A DNA stretch of 41,246 bases from Dysgonomonas sp. UBA7710. GTDB taxonomy: Bacteria; Bacteroidota; Bacteroidia; Bacteroidales; Dysgonomonadaceae. Shown piece by piece: positions 1-8,244 of this stretch. The notes below the pieces were generated by a model that ran no database searches, was not told the DNA's origin, and saw only the letters and a program-made list of their open reading frames with translations. The stretch is taken from positions 249,438 through 290,683 of the forward strand of contig NZ_DLFW01000024.1 of assembly GCF_002482385.1 (NCBI RefSeq), in the 5' to 3' direction. The position numbers and the translations under genes were made by a program. Within the stretch, counting starts at the first letter, position 1; each line of letters opens with the position of its first letter.

Positions 1-40
1 AGAGAGAGAGAGAGAGAGAGAAAAAGAAAGAAAGAAAAAC
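1..40. repeat. GA microsatellite and purine tract
   Basis: The window opens with ten AG units followed by A/G-only sequence with AAAG steps to about position 38. The true left end lies outside the window. From here to 305 I see no gene. There is a palindrome ATTTTCTCAGAAAAT near 52-66 and a CGTATATACG palindrome near 105, but no confident promoter. The tract is 265 bp upstream of the FISUMP gene, so a role in its expression is only a possibility. Confidence 0.8.
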
Positions 41-305
41 CTGCCATAAATATTTTCTCAGAAAATTTCACATAATAAATCCTTCACAAGAATATATTCG
101 CATGCGTATATACGTGCGTGAAAATAGAAAATATTTATCCCCCCTTATTTTACAACATGTGGATATTTTTGCTTTCCGGTAAAAAGTGTCTTCCTTAACT
201 TTCCTATGCCGTACTGCGGGCGAAAGGTCCGTATAATCCTTTTGAAACTACATTTTACAACATAAATTAAAGACTATGCAAAATCATGATTATGATAATA
301 CAACA

Positions 306-2510
306 ATGAAAAAAAGAACTTTCAAACAATTAGCGGCCATAAGTCTGGTAAGCCTTATAGCCCTGCAACTACAGGCACAGGTGACAATAGGCGCAGGCCT
401 TGAACCTGCCAAAGGATCTTTATTAGACCTGAAACAATATAACCCGAAAGCGGACAATACGACCTCCACCAAAGGCTTGATGCTGCCACGGATAACCCTG
501 ACCGACCCGAATAAACTATACCCGATGTTCGAGAAAACACCGGGATCAGGGACGGCAAACAGCGATTACGACACCGACGCGAAAAAGAGGACACAGGATG
601 CGCAGCATACGGGACTTTGGGTGTATAATCTAACCCAGTGCGACGGCAAGTTCGCCCGGGGTGTATATACATGGACGGGTATGGAGTGGGTGCAACTGAC
701 CAATAACCTCATCCTGACAGGCAATCCTACCCTTATCTTTACTCCCGCTCTGCCAGCAGATAACATGATTCATATCCCCAGCGGTCAGGACTTGCGTACC
801 TTGACAGCCTATACGCTGTTCGTAACCTTTGGTGAAACGAATCAGGTAACGGGTGCTTGGGCTAATAACATTAGCGGGGGTCTGGTATTCACAGCTAATC
901 CGCTCGCCCCGCAATTTCCCGCTATATGGTCAACTAGCCCGATATCGGATATTTCCGTTTTTCCGGATGTAATGACAGTCACTGACCTGACATCGAACCC
1001 CTTCCTGACCCGTGAATCGAAGCTGACAATAACAGGACTTCCGGGTACAGGGTCCTGCCCCGGTGGAGGAACAATACCTCGGATAGAGACAATTATCCTG
1101 AACCAGACTAATTATTCTATACTGGCAGGTTCCGTATCTAATCCTATTAAACATATTATAATTAAAGATACTAATTCTGTTAATTTGGAAATATTATCGA
1201 ATGTAGCCTGGCAGGCCAACGCTGTTTCAGATGGTAGTAGCTGGAATGTTCGTGATATATTGCAAAGTTATACTACAGACTTGAAAGATAGTACAACTGC
1301 TGATGGTACGACAGGCTCAAATGATAATTTCGTTTATAAAGGCGCAAATGCAGATATCGGTAAAAGATACACCACTGCCACAGTAACATTTAAAGATCCA
1401 TTGGAGCGCGCTAAAGATTTTGTGATTAATGTAAAACAGTGTCAGGGAACTCCTGATATGACTGGAGTACAATATGATGCAACACCTTCCGAGACTAGCA
1501 GTGCAAATAATACATGGAATGGAGATATAGTCCGCCATTTGGAAAAGAGAGATGCTGCCAATAAATTAATTTATGCCGAATTTTATTCAGCGCAATTTGG
1601 TAATGCCGGCAGATGGATGATTACAAATCTTGCGGCGGAAGCTTATGATGACATAGCTCATCAAGGTGGCCGCACGCTGACGCGTAATGCAAATTCCGGT
1701 AATGCATATAATACTGCCTACTGGGCTTACCCGAATGTGAGCGGGCAGAGCGTTACCAGTGATGCCGAATATAAGAAAAATTCTTTTTTAGGCTATTTAT
1801 ATACATGGGATGCCGCTACTGCCGGGAAGGGATCAATTCCATATCAGGATGGGGTACAGAATGGCATACCGTATATTAATGCAAAAACATCTACAGGTGG
1901 GAATCAAAGAGTATTTGATGGTCGATATAATAGAGACAAGGCCGGAGGTCCGAACGATGGTTGGATAGGAGATCAAACCGAAGCCGGAATGATGGAATGG
2001 GATGGGGTGAGTGTAAGAGATGCAAGTACAACGACTCAGGTAAGCAGGCAGGGCATTTGCCCTAAAGGCTGGCATTTACCTAGCGACTATGAGTGGACGC
2101 AACTGGAACAAGAAATTATACGTTTAACTACAAGTTTTGCCGATGTTCAGAATAATATTGTTACACAAGGTAATGTCCAGCAACCAACAGTAGTATTAAA
2201 TAAGAATGATGAGAATGCAACGGATTTGTGGCGCGGAACTACACATGGCCAAGCTATGAAAGATATTTGCGAATCCAGCTTTACGGGAACAAGCAGATCT
2301 ACCCTAAATAATGGATTTGCCATTCTACTTGCAGGATATGTAGATAATGGGCAGGCCGGTGGATATGGTGCCGACGGTATATATTGGACTAGCAGCATTT
2401 CTCACGGCACAGCCGTCTCCGGAAGGATTTTTAACAAGGATGAAAACAGAGTTCATCGTTATAGGCCATATCGTTACTATCAGTTTCCTGTCAGATGCAA
2501 AAAAGATTGA
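306..2510 (+). CDS. Secreted FISUMP-domain protein
   Basis: A large exported protein of unknown role. Started at 306 it opens with a clean signal peptide (MKKRTFK, a hydrophobic stretch, then ALQLQAQ before VTIG). A start at 276 would add ten polar residues ahead of it and is less likely. The C-terminal third carries the pattern of the Fibrobacter succinogenes major paralogous domain (FISUMP, TIGR02145): ICPKGWHLPSDYEW around residue 590, later GYWTSS-like 'YWTSS', and the usual ending 'FPVRCKKD'. The middle has Ig-like or adhesin-like Thr/Asn-rich sequence. There is no type IX C-terminal sorting domain and no lipobox. Base composition changes sharply: 541-600 is 34/60 G+C by hand count while 1141-1200 is 11/60, suggesting that modules of different origin were joined. 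It stands alone and ends in its own terminator. Domain call is firm; function is not known. Confidence 0.8.
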   Translation: MKKRTFKQLAAISLVSLIALQLQAQVTIGAGLEPAKGSLLDLKQYNPKADNTTSTKGLMLPRITLTDPNKLYPMFEKTPGSGTANSDYDTDAKKRTQDAQHTGLWVYNLTQCDGKFARGVYTWTGMEWVQLTNNLILTGNPTLIFTPALPADNMIHIPSGQDLRTLTAYTLFVTFGETNQVTGAWANNISGGLVFTANPLAPQFPAIWSTSPISDISVFPDVMTVTDLTSNPFLTRESKLTITGLPGTGSCPGGGTIPRIETIILNQTNYSILAGSVSNPIKHIIIKDTNSVNLEILSNVAWQANAVSDGSSWNVRDILQSYTTDLKDSTTADGTTGSNDNFVYKGANADIGKRYTTATVTFKDPLERAKDFVINVKQCQGTPDMTGVQYDATPSETSSANNTWNGDIVRHLEKRDAANKLIYAEFYSAQFGNAGRWMITNLAAEAYDDIAHQGGRTLTRNANSGNAYNTAYWAYPNVSGQSVTSDAEYKKNSFLGYLYTWDAATAGKGSIPYQDGVQNGIPYINAKTSTGGNQRVFDGRYNRDKAGGPNDGWIGDQTEAGMMEWDGVSVRDASTTTQVSRQGICPKGWHLPSDYEWTQLEQEIIRLTTSFADVQNNIVTQGNVQQPTVVLNKNDENATDLWRGTTHGQAMKDICESSFTGTSRSTLNNGFAILLAGYVDNGQAGGYGADGIYWTSSISHGTAVSGRIFNKDENRVHRYRPYRYYQFPVRCKKD

Positions 2511-2545
2511 TCCGATGACACTTCAATAATATACTTCACTATTGG

Positions 2546-2580
2546 AAATCTGTGGGTCGGGATGATCCGCAGATTTTTTT
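2546..2580 (+). terminator. Rho-independent terminator of the FISUMP gene
   Basis: AAATCTGTGG pairs with CCGCAGATTT (one G-T wobble) around a 10-base loop, followed directly by a run of seven T. It sits 36 bp after the stop codon. Confidence 0.85.
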
Positions 2581-2641
2581 ATGGGGCGCATTGCTTTTTT
2601 CTATGTGCAGTGAAATGTTTTTCTGAAAGTTTATCTGATAA

Positions 2642-3070
2642 CTAATCCTCTGTTTCCAGATCCCAATCGTCAAAGAATGAGTAGTCGTCTGTAAACTGTT
2701 CCAATTCGCGGCGATCTTTTTTTGTAGGACGTCCTGTTCCACGGGCACGGTCTACAAATCCGGTCATTTTGGACATCTCCAATATTTCCAGTTGCGACGG
2801 AGGGGTTACATCGCGCATAAATTCAGGCACGAGCTTTGCCCCCATCCTGTTTTCGGAGAGAGCGAGCACTTCGAACGAATATGTCACAGGCGGGCGGCGA
2901 ACCTCTATTATGTCTCCGGCTTTTATCATCCGTGATGGCTTTATAGTTACGCCTTTGATTGTTATACGCCCTTTTTTGCAGGCCTCTATGGCTATAGAGC
3001 GCGTTTTGAACAGACGCACGGCCCAGAGCCATTTATCGATTCGCACTTCGTTCTTTACTTCTTTAGCCAT
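2642..3070 (-). CDS. S4-domain RNA-binding protein (Hsp15-like)
   Basis: A 142-residue protein with one S4 RNA-binding domain in its first 70 residues (RIDKWLWAVRLFKTRS at 10-25, then KKGRITIKG and the GDIIEVRR edge strand). This is the layout of the Hsp15/HslR family, which in Escherichia coli binds stalled 50S subunits carrying nascent chains. The C-terminal half is charged, with an RGTGRPTKKDRRE stretch and an acidic tail (DDYSFFDDWDLETED), as in Bacteroidetes members. It begins 3 bp after pth and is the last gene of a rplY-pth-S4 operon, so a role in ribosome rescue beside peptidyl-tRNA hydrolase is reasonable inference. No terminator was recognised after it. Confidence 0.85.
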   Translation of the reverse strand: MAKEVKNEVRIDKWLWAVRLFKTRSIAIEACKKGRITIKGVTIKPSRMIKAGDIIEVRRPPVTYSFEVLALSENRMGAKLVPEFMRDVTPPSQLEILEMSKMTGFVDRARGTGRPTKKDRRELEQFTDDYSFFDDWDLETED

Positions 3071-3073
3071 ATC

Positions 3074-3637
3074 TTATTTATTATTATACTGATTCATTGT
3101 GTTTTGTATCCCTGCCAGACAAAAACTCTTTATTATTTCTCCGCAAATTTCCAGTTTAGCAGGAAGTTCTTTTTCCTCTTCATCAGAGAAGTCTTCCAGA
3201 ACATAATCAACCTGTCCTCCTCTTGGGAAATCATTTCCAATGCCAAAACGTAAACGCGCGTATTCCTGCGTGCTCAAAATCGACTGTATGTGCTTCAATC
3301 CGTTATGCCCGGCATCACTGCCTTTTCCTTTGAGGCGTAAAGAACCGAACGGCAAAGCCAGATCATCTACTACGACCAGCACATTTTCGACAGAGACTTT
3401 TTCCTGATTCATCCAATAGCGCACGGCATTACCACTGAGATTCATGTATGTCGATGGCTTTAGCAAAATCAGCGTGCGTCCCTTCACTTTCATCTCTGCC
3501 ACAAAGCCGTAACGCCTGTCTGCAAAAACAATATTGGACGCTTTAGCTAAAGCGTCCAATACTCTGAATCCTATGTTGTGGCGGGTATATTCGTATTCTC
3601 GACCAATATTGCCCAGTCCGACAATCAAATATTTCAT
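3074..3637 (-). CDS. pth: Peptidyl-tRNA hydrolase
   Basis: Cytoplasmic esterase that releases tRNA from peptidyl-tRNAs that drop off the ribosome. The 187 residues match the usual family length. Conserved sites are all present: N10 in GLGNIG, catalytic H20 in TRHNIGF, N70 in YMNLSGN, D92 in VVVDDLALPFG, and N112 in AGHNGLKHI. It follows rplY by 27 bp and precedes the S4 protein by 3 bp on the same strand, so the three are very likely one transcript. The rplY-pth neighbourhood is common in bacteria. Nothing unusual in the sequence. Confidence 0.97.
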   Translation of the reverse strand: MKYLIVGLGNIGREYEYTRHNIGFRVLDALAKASNIVFADRRYGFVAEMKVKGRTLILLKPSTYMNLSGNAVRYWMNQEKVSVENVLVVVDDLALPFGSLRLKGKGSDAGHNGLKHIQSILSTQEYARLRFGIGNDFPRGGQVDYVLEDFSDEEEKELPAKLEICGEIIKSFCLAGIQNTMNQYNNK

Positions 3638-3664
3638 TCGTTATATTTCTATAGTTATCCGCTA

Positions 3665-4246
3665 TTAGCCGTTTTTAGCCGCAAGACCTCTGGCTGCACG
3701 AGTCAACTGAACACGGCAAACAACGCCATTTTTCGCATTCAGCAATTCAAGTCCTTCGAAATGAAGTTCTCCAACCTGAATAGATTTTCCTAATGCAAGG
3801 CCTGAAACATCAACATGTACTTTTTCCGGTACTTTATCATAAAGAGCTCTTACTTTCAGTTTGCGCAGGTCAAGAGATAATTTACCCCCGGCCTTAACAC
3901 CTTCTGCCAGTCCGTCAAGTACTACCGGTACATCAATTGTAATCGGTTTGTTTTCGAATACATGAAGGAAATCAAGGTGCAGAATTTCATCTGTAACAGG
4001 GTGTACCTGCACATCTTTCAATATTGCTTTATAGTTGTCTTTCCCTACCGTAAGGTCTACAAGGTAAATTTCAGGAGTGTAAATCAATTTGCGCACATCG
4101 CTGTTTGTCACCGTGAAATGGATAGCTTTGTCAGCTTTTTCGCCACCATAGATAACCGCAGGGATTTTGTCTTCTTTACGAAAAGCCTTAGTTGCTTTTT
4201 TGCCAATGTCTGTTCTGACTTCGCCTTTTAGTTCAAATGTTTTCAT
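3665..4246 (-). CDS. rplY: Ribosomal protein L25/Ctc, long form
   Basis: 5S rRNA-binding ribosomal protein of the 50S central protuberance. At 193 residues it is the two-domain (TL5/Ctc) form: an N-terminal L25 barrel (about 1-95; starts MKTFELKGEVRTDIGKKATKAFRKEDKIPAVIYGG-like pattern, with VHPVTDEILHLDF) and a C-terminal beta domain (about 96-185; 'VPVVLDGLAEGVKAGGKL' and 'LRVRAL'-type strands, here LRKLKVRALYDKVPEKVHVD). The tail is AARGLAAKNG. It is the first gene of the rplY-pth-S4 operon, with a TATCTTTG box on the minus strand about 80 bp upstream. Confidence 0.96.
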   Translation of the reverse strand: MKTFELKGEVRTDIGKKATKAFRKEDKIPAVIYGGEKADKAIHFTVTNSDVRKLIYTPEIYLVDLTVGKDNYKAILKDVQVHPVTDEILHLDFLHVFENKPITIDVPVVLDGLAEGVKAGGKLSLDLRKLKVRALYDKVPEKVHVDVSGLALGKSIQVGELHFEGLELLNAKNGVVCRVQLTRAARGLAAKNG

Positions 4247-4326
4247 CTTTTAATTTTAAATGTGTTACTCAAATCAAGGATTTGCTTCCTCATTCCCATC
4301 ACACGTACGGGCTTATAAAAGCGGGG

Positions 4327-4334
4327 CAAAGATA
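4327..4334 (-). promoter_or_regulatory. Bacteroidetes -7 box for rplY operon
   Basis: Minus-strand TATCTTTG matches the TAnnTTTG -7 element used by Bacteroidetes sigma-ABfr. It lies about 80 bp before the rplY start. No good -33 TTTG was seen. Confidence 0.6.
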
Positions 4335-4373
4335 GTGGTTTTCTTTCTATTATCCTAACTTACACAAGAAGAA

Positions 4374-4403
4374 AGAGCATATATTTTTGCGAATATATGC
4401 TCT
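4374..4403 (-). terminator. Terminator after gpmA
   Basis: AGAGCATATAT and ATATATGCTCT form an 11-bp perfect stem with an 8-base loop, followed on the minus strand by TTTCTTCTTG. It lies 22 bp past the gpmA stop and separates gpmA from the rplY operon. Confidence 0.75.
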
Positions 4404-4424
4404 TCATATGCAAATTCTTAATAT

Positions 4425-5171
4425 TTACTTCTTCTTTCCCTGATTAGCAACAGCATCCATCAGTTTTTTGATTTCTTCAGGATCACCAAGGAAATAATCT
4501 TTTACAAGATTCAAATCATCATCAAATTCGAAAACGTAAGGAACTGCTGTAGGCAGGTTCAGGCTTACGATATCTTCATCAGAAATACCTTTCAGATATT
4601 TAATAATACCACGAAGGCTGTTTCCGTGAGCAGCAACGATAATTTCATCATGACACATCAACGACGGATAGATAACTTCCAGCCAGTAAGGAAGGATACG
4701 CTCTACGGTTTCTTTCAATGCTTCAGTTTCAGGTATATATGCTTTAGGTACGCATGCATAACGTGGATCTTGTGAAGCGGAGCGCGGATCTGTAGATTCC
4801 AGTGGAGCAGGCGGCACGTCATAACTACGTCTCCAAACCAGTACTTGCTCATCACCATATTTTTCTGCAGTCTCGGCTTTGTTCAAACCCTGAAGCATAC
4901 CGTAATGTTTCTCATTCAAACGCCATGTTTTTTCAACCGGAATCCAGTCCAGATCCATTTGATCGAGGATATTATTCAATGTCTTAACGGCTCTTTTCAG
5001 ATATGAAGTATAGGCCAGAGTAAAGTTGAAACCTTCTTTCTTCAGCAATTGTCCTGCTTTTACTGCTTCCTGAACTCCTTGTTCCGACAAGTCTACGTTA
5101 GTCCATCCCGTAAAGCGGTTTTCTTTGTTCCAAACGCTTTCCCCGTGGCGAATCAATACTACTTTTTTCAT
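4425..5171 (-). CDS. gpmA: 2,3-bisphosphoglycerate-dependent phosphoglycerate mutase
   Basis: Glycolytic and gluconeogenic enzyme that interconverts 3- and 2-phosphoglycerate through a phosphohistidine. 248 residues, the normal length for the dPGM family. Key residues are visible: R8-H9-G10-E11 with the phosphorylated H9, R60 in SYLKRAVKT, E87 in RLNEKHYG, and H182 in AAHGNSLRG. The C-terminal tail is lysine-rich (NQGKKK). It is a single-gene unit with a TAACTTTG promoter box upstream and a hairpin terminator downstream. No irregularity seen. Confidence 0.97.
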   Translation of the reverse strand: MKKVVLIRHGESVWNKENRFTGWTNVDLSEQGVQEAVKAGQLLKKEGFNFTLAYTSYLKRAVKTLNNILDQMDLDWIPVEKTWRLNEKHYGMLQGLNKAETAEKYGDEQVLVWRRSYDVPPAPLESTDPRSASQDPRYACVPKAYIPETEALKETVERILPYWLEVIYPSLMCHDEIIVAAHGNSLRGIIKYLKGISDEDIVSLNLPTAVPYVFEFDDDLNLVKDYFLGDPEEIKKLMDAVANQGKKK

Positions 5172-5209
5172 CTTTATTTACTATTTAATTTATGTTTTTT
5201 CTCGCAACA

Positions 5210-5217
5210 CAAAGTTA
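5210..5217 (-). promoter_or_regulatory. -7 box for gpmA
   Basis: Minus-strand TAACTTTG fits TAnnTTTG and lies 39 bp before the gpmA start codon. Confidence 0.6.
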
Positions 5218-5225
5218 ACAAGAAG

Positions 5226-5284
5226 TTTCAAGATTTAAAAATTTAAAGATTTCAATATTCTTTCTAATTCTTGCCATCTTGAAA
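5226..5284. repeat. Intergenic AAGATTTCAA-type word repeat with inverted arms
   Basis: TTTCAAGAT at 5226-5234 is inverted as ATCTTGAAA at 5276-5284, with AT-rich degenerate copies (ATTTAAAGATTTCAA) between. A related string (TTTCAAGATTGCAAATTCAAAGATT) occurs at about 19256-19280. It may serve as a weak terminator of yaaA's opposite side or be a dispersed repeat. Confidence 0.45.
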
Positions 5285-5297
5285 TCTCGATATGCAT

Positions 5298-6059
5298 TTA
5301 CCTTACAAATACCCATTCCTTATCATCCGATAATTGTGGGGCAAAAACATAGCCTTCGGTGTCGAATCCCTTCAGATGTTCTATCTCTTTAATCTGGTGC
5401 TGAATAATAAAACGGGTCATCATTCCCCGCGCTTTCTTAGCATACACCACAATCTGCTTATAACCTTTATCTGTCTGCTGTTTAAAGACAGGGGTTATTA
5501 CCTTATGTCCTTTTGGCAAGAGTTTACGGTTTACAGCTTTTGCATATTCTTTTGAAGCAAGATTAATCCACACATTATCATCCGCTTTCATCTGTTTAGC
5601 CAAATATTTACTGATCGTTTCCGACCAGAAAGCATATAAATCTTTACCTCTGTTGTTTGCCAGCGGAATTTGCATTTCCAAACGGTATGGCTTTATCAAA
5701 TCGAGCGGACGAAGGACACCGTACAAACCGGATATATGTATCAGATGCTTCTGCGCAAAATCAAAATCCTGGTCTGAAAAAGTTTCTGCATCCAGCCCCT
5801 TATAAGCAATGCCATTGTATGCAAATATTGCCTGCCGCTGCGGGGTTTTTGCCAATGGGAATGCATGAATATATTGATATACATTATGTGCCAGCTGCGG
5901 ATTAATACTCATCAATGAAGCTATCTCCTGCGCGGATATACCTTCCATCGACTTATACAATTCGTCCGCCTCTTTGGTATAAAGCGGAGTAGTAGCTTCT
6001 TTTACGGGAACCGGGGATTCAAAATCCTGAAGTTTCGCCGGAGACATTGTTATTATCAT
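5298..6059 (-). CDS. yaaA: YaaA family peroxide-stress protein (DUF328)
   Basis: A 253-residue cytoplasmic protein of the YaaA/DUF328 family. In E. coli YaaA lowers free intracellular iron and limits DNA damage during H2O2 stress, and binds DNA. The family signature is clear: MIITMSPAKLQDF at the start, QRQAIFAYNGIAYKGLDAE near residue 75, HISGLYGVLRPLDLIKPYRLEM near 110-130, and NLASKEYAKAV near 165. It lies 17 bp downstream of cysS on the same strand, so it is probably co-transcribed with cysS; this pairing has no known mechanistic reason. Ends shortly before a word-repeat intergenic region. Confidence 0.93.
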   Translation of the reverse strand: MIITMSPAKLQDFESPVPVKEATTPLYTKEADELYKSMEGISAQEIASLMSINPQLAHNVYQYIHAFPLAKTPQRQAIFAYNGIAYKGLDAETFSDQDFDFAQKHLIHISGLYGVLRPLDLIKPYRLEMQIPLANNRGKDLYAFWSETISKYLAKQMKADDNVWINLASKEYAKAVNRKLLPKGHKVITPVFKQQTDKGYKQIVVYAKKARGMMTRFIIQHQIKEIEHLKGFDTEGYVFAPQLSDDKEWVFVR

Positions 6060-6076
6060 ATTGTAATACTAAGATT

Positions 6077-7546
6077 TCATTTGAGTTTCCATTCCGCGCC
6101 GTCCTTACCGTCTTTTATTTCAAAGCCGGCTTTGGCCAATTCATTTCTGATCTGGTCAGATGTCGCCCAATCTTTGTTTTCTTTTGCTTTTTGACGAATA
6201 TCGAGTAGTAAGTCTACAGCTTTTCCGAATGCCTCGTTATTATTTGCAGAGGATGCCTCATTACGAATACCCAACACAGAGAACAGAAATATATCAAATA
6301 TATCCTTCAATTCGGCAATATCTTCCTTCGTCAGTTTTATATTCCCTGCTATAGCCGAGTTTATTGTTGTACTGGCTTCGCATAAATGAGCTATAACTAC
6401 TGCTGAATTCATATCGTCGTTCATTGCATCATAACATTTCTGACGAATACTTCTTACATCCACTGAAGATGTATCCGAAACAGCAATTTTATCCAGTCTG
6501 CCATATGAATCCAAAAGACGTTCGAGGCTCTTCTCGGCAGCCTGCAATGCTTCATTACTAAAGTCTACCGTACTGCGATAATGCGCCTGCAGGATAAAGA
6601 ACCGTACCGTCATAGGAGTATATGCCTTTTCCAACAGGTCGTGGCTACCGGCAAACAGTTGCTCGAGCGTAATAAAATTACCTAACGAGCGTGCCATCTT
6701 CTGTCCTGCAATGGTTATCATATTATTGTGCATCCAGTATTTTACCACCTGATGCTTTTCCATAGCTGTATTCTGGGCTATTTCACATTCATGGTGAGGA
6801 AACATCAGATCGAGACCGCCACCGTGTATATCGAATTCCTTTCCCAGATATTTGATACTCATAGTTGAACATTCAAGATGCCATCCCGGGAAACCATCAC
6901 TCCACGGAGAAGGCCAGCGCATGATATGTTCCGGCGCAGCTTTCTTCCACAAGGCAAAGTCCACCTTACTGCGTTTCTCGTCCTGCCCGTCAAGTTCACG
7001 GGTTGTATTCAGCATTTCTTCTATATTCCTATGAGATAGAATACCATAATCGTAATCTTTGTTATATTTTACCACATCGAAATAGATAGAACCGTTACTT
7101 TCATATGCATAGCCGTTTTTTACTATTTCTTTTATAGATTCTATCTGCTCTATTATATGGCCCGATGCATGAGGCTCTATAGATGGCGGCAATGTATTCA
7201 GATCATTCATTACCTTGTGGTAACGGTTGCTGTAATATTGAACTACCTCCATCGGCTCCAACTGTTCCAGACGTGCCTTTTTCGCAATACGGTCTTCTCC
7301 GCTCCCTTCTTCATTTTCCAGATGCCCCACATCTGTAATATTTCTCACATAGCGCACCTTATAGCCGATATGCTGCAAATATCTGAATAGCAAATCGAAT
7401 GTAACGCCATGACGGGCATGCCCGAGATGAGCGTCACTATATACTGTAGGACCACATACATACATCCCCACGTGAGGTGCATGAAGCGGTTCGAATACTT
7501 CTTTTGTACGGGTCAGAGTGTTGTAAACCGATAGTTTTTGTTCCAT
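6077..7546 (-). CDS. cysS: Cysteinyl-tRNA synthetase
   Basis: Class Ia aminoacyl-tRNA synthetase that charges tRNA-Cys. 489 residues. The zinc ligands align as C31 (CGPTVYS), C226 (LECSTMS), H251 and E255 (HHECE). The ATP-binding HIGH motif is HLGH at 40-43, and the KMSKS loop is KMARSLGN at 283-290, an accepted variant. The C-terminal DALR/anticodon-binding region follows (YDAMNDDMNSAVVIAHL near 395). It is the promoter-proximal gene of a cysS-yaaA pair; a TATTTTTG box lies 27 bp upstream. Confidence 0.97.
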   Translation of the reverse strand: MEQKLSVYNTLTRTKEVFEPLHAPHVGMYVCGPTVYSDAHLGHARHGVTFDLLFRYLQHIGYKVRYVRNITDVGHLENEEGSGEDRIAKKARLEQLEPMEVVQYYSNRYHKVMNDLNTLPPSIEPHASGHIIEQIESIKEIVKNGYAYESNGSIYFDVVKYNKDYDYGILSHRNIEEMLNTTRELDGQDEKRSKVDFALWKKAAPEHIMRWPSPWSDGFPGWHLECSTMSIKYLGKEFDIHGGGLDLMFPHHECEIAQNTAMEKHQVVKYWMHNNMITIAGQKMARSLGNFITLEQLFAGSHDLLEKAYTPMTVRFFILQAHYRSTVDFSNEALQAAEKSLERLLDSYGRLDKIAVSDTSSVDVRSIRQKCYDAMNDDMNSAVVIAHLCEASTTINSAIAGNIKLTKEDIAELKDIFDIFLFSVLGIRNEASSANNNEAFGKAVDLLLDIRQKAKENKDWATSDQIRNELAKAGFEIKDGKDGAEWKLK

Positions 7547-7572
7547 AATCTGCTTCTAAATTTTTAGAGGTA

Positions 7573-7580
7573 CAAAAATA
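7573..7580 (-). promoter_or_regulatory. -7 box for cysS-yaaA
   Basis: Minus-strand TATTTTTG, 27 bp before the cysS start. It matches TAnnTTTG; no clear -33 element. Confidence 0.5.
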
Positions 7581-7733
7581 CGAAATTTGTTTTGTATAAA
7601 ATACAGGACAGCGGGATATTGTAAGTGAATCAACACTTTTTGATTTTTCTAAAAAAGTGCGACATAGGGTTGTCACTACTACCCCCTACTTTTACTCCCG
7701 ATATCAGTATAGATAAATTAAAAACAAAAAAGT

Positions 7734-8153
7734 ATGAAACTAAAAGTACATCTGGTTTATCCGGGAACATGTGAAGAAGCGTTCAATCTCTATAAAGAAG
7801 CTCTGAACGGCGAAATAGTATTCACTTTCCGCAAAAAGGAAGACAGAACCTTTCAGGCAGCCGAAACCGACAAAGAGAAAATCTCTCACATGGTGCTCAA
7901 TACGCAGCATTTCGAATTAGCCGGAGAAGATGCCAACTCCGGAGAAATCGTGGAAAGCGGAAACAACAACAAGCTGGTGTTATCCTTCTACAATCCGGAC
8001 GATTTACACCGGGTGTTCAACCTGTTATCTAAAGAGGGCACAATCGTAAGCCCGCTGGAAAAGACATTCTTTACTGAAGCCATAGGCGAGATTATAGACA
8101 AATATGGTATCCGATGGCTTATTATGATGTCTGACGATGATTATTCGGCCTAA
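7734..8153 (+). CDS. VOC-superfamily PhnB-like protein
   Basis: A 139-residue single-domain protein of the vicinal oxygen chelate fold, PhnB/3-demethylubiquinone methyltransferase-like branch. Sequence signs are the opening strand-helix MKLKVHLVYPGTCEEAFNLYKEAL, HMVLNTQHFELAGEDA in the middle, and the closing pattern GEIIDKYGIRWLI, which corresponds to the family's 'D.FGV.W.I'. The true substrate is not known; the usual glyoxalase metal ligands are not obvious. It is followed by a terminator and then by a WYL-domain regulator in the same direction. PhnB-like genes next to YafY-type regulators recur in bacteria, so the regulator may control it. Confidence 0.85.
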   Translation: MKLKVHLVYPGTCEEAFNLYKEALNGEIVFTFRKKEDRTFQAAETDKEKISHMVLNTQHFELAGEDANSGEIVESGNNNKLVLSFYNPDDLHRVFNLLSKEGTIVSPLEKTFFTEAIGEIIDKYGIRWLIMMSDDDYSA

Positions 8154-8170
8154 AGACGTAGCCTTAAAAT

Positions 8171-8212
8171 AAGATTGGTAGAAAACTCTGGTTGTTCTGC
8201 CAATCTTATCTT
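8171..8212 (+). terminator. Terminator between VOC gene and WYL regulator
   Basis: AAGATTGGTAG (8171-8181) pairs with CTGCCAATCTT (8197-8207) with one G-T wobble, followed by ATCTTATTTTT. It begins 18 bp after the VOC stop codon. Confidence 0.7.
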
Positions 8213-8219
8213 ATTTTTG
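8212..8219 (+). promoter_or_regulatory. -7 box for the WYL regulator
   Basis: TATTTTTG lies just after the VOC terminator and 25 bp before the regulator's start, so the regulator has its own promoter. Confidence 0.6.
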
Positions 8220-8244
8220 CAAAGCAATCCCAAACTGGAAACAA

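Noticed and set aside
7437..7676. 79-codon minus-strand frame across the cysS start
   Set aside because: Overlaps the cysS start and promoter box in another frame; no support.
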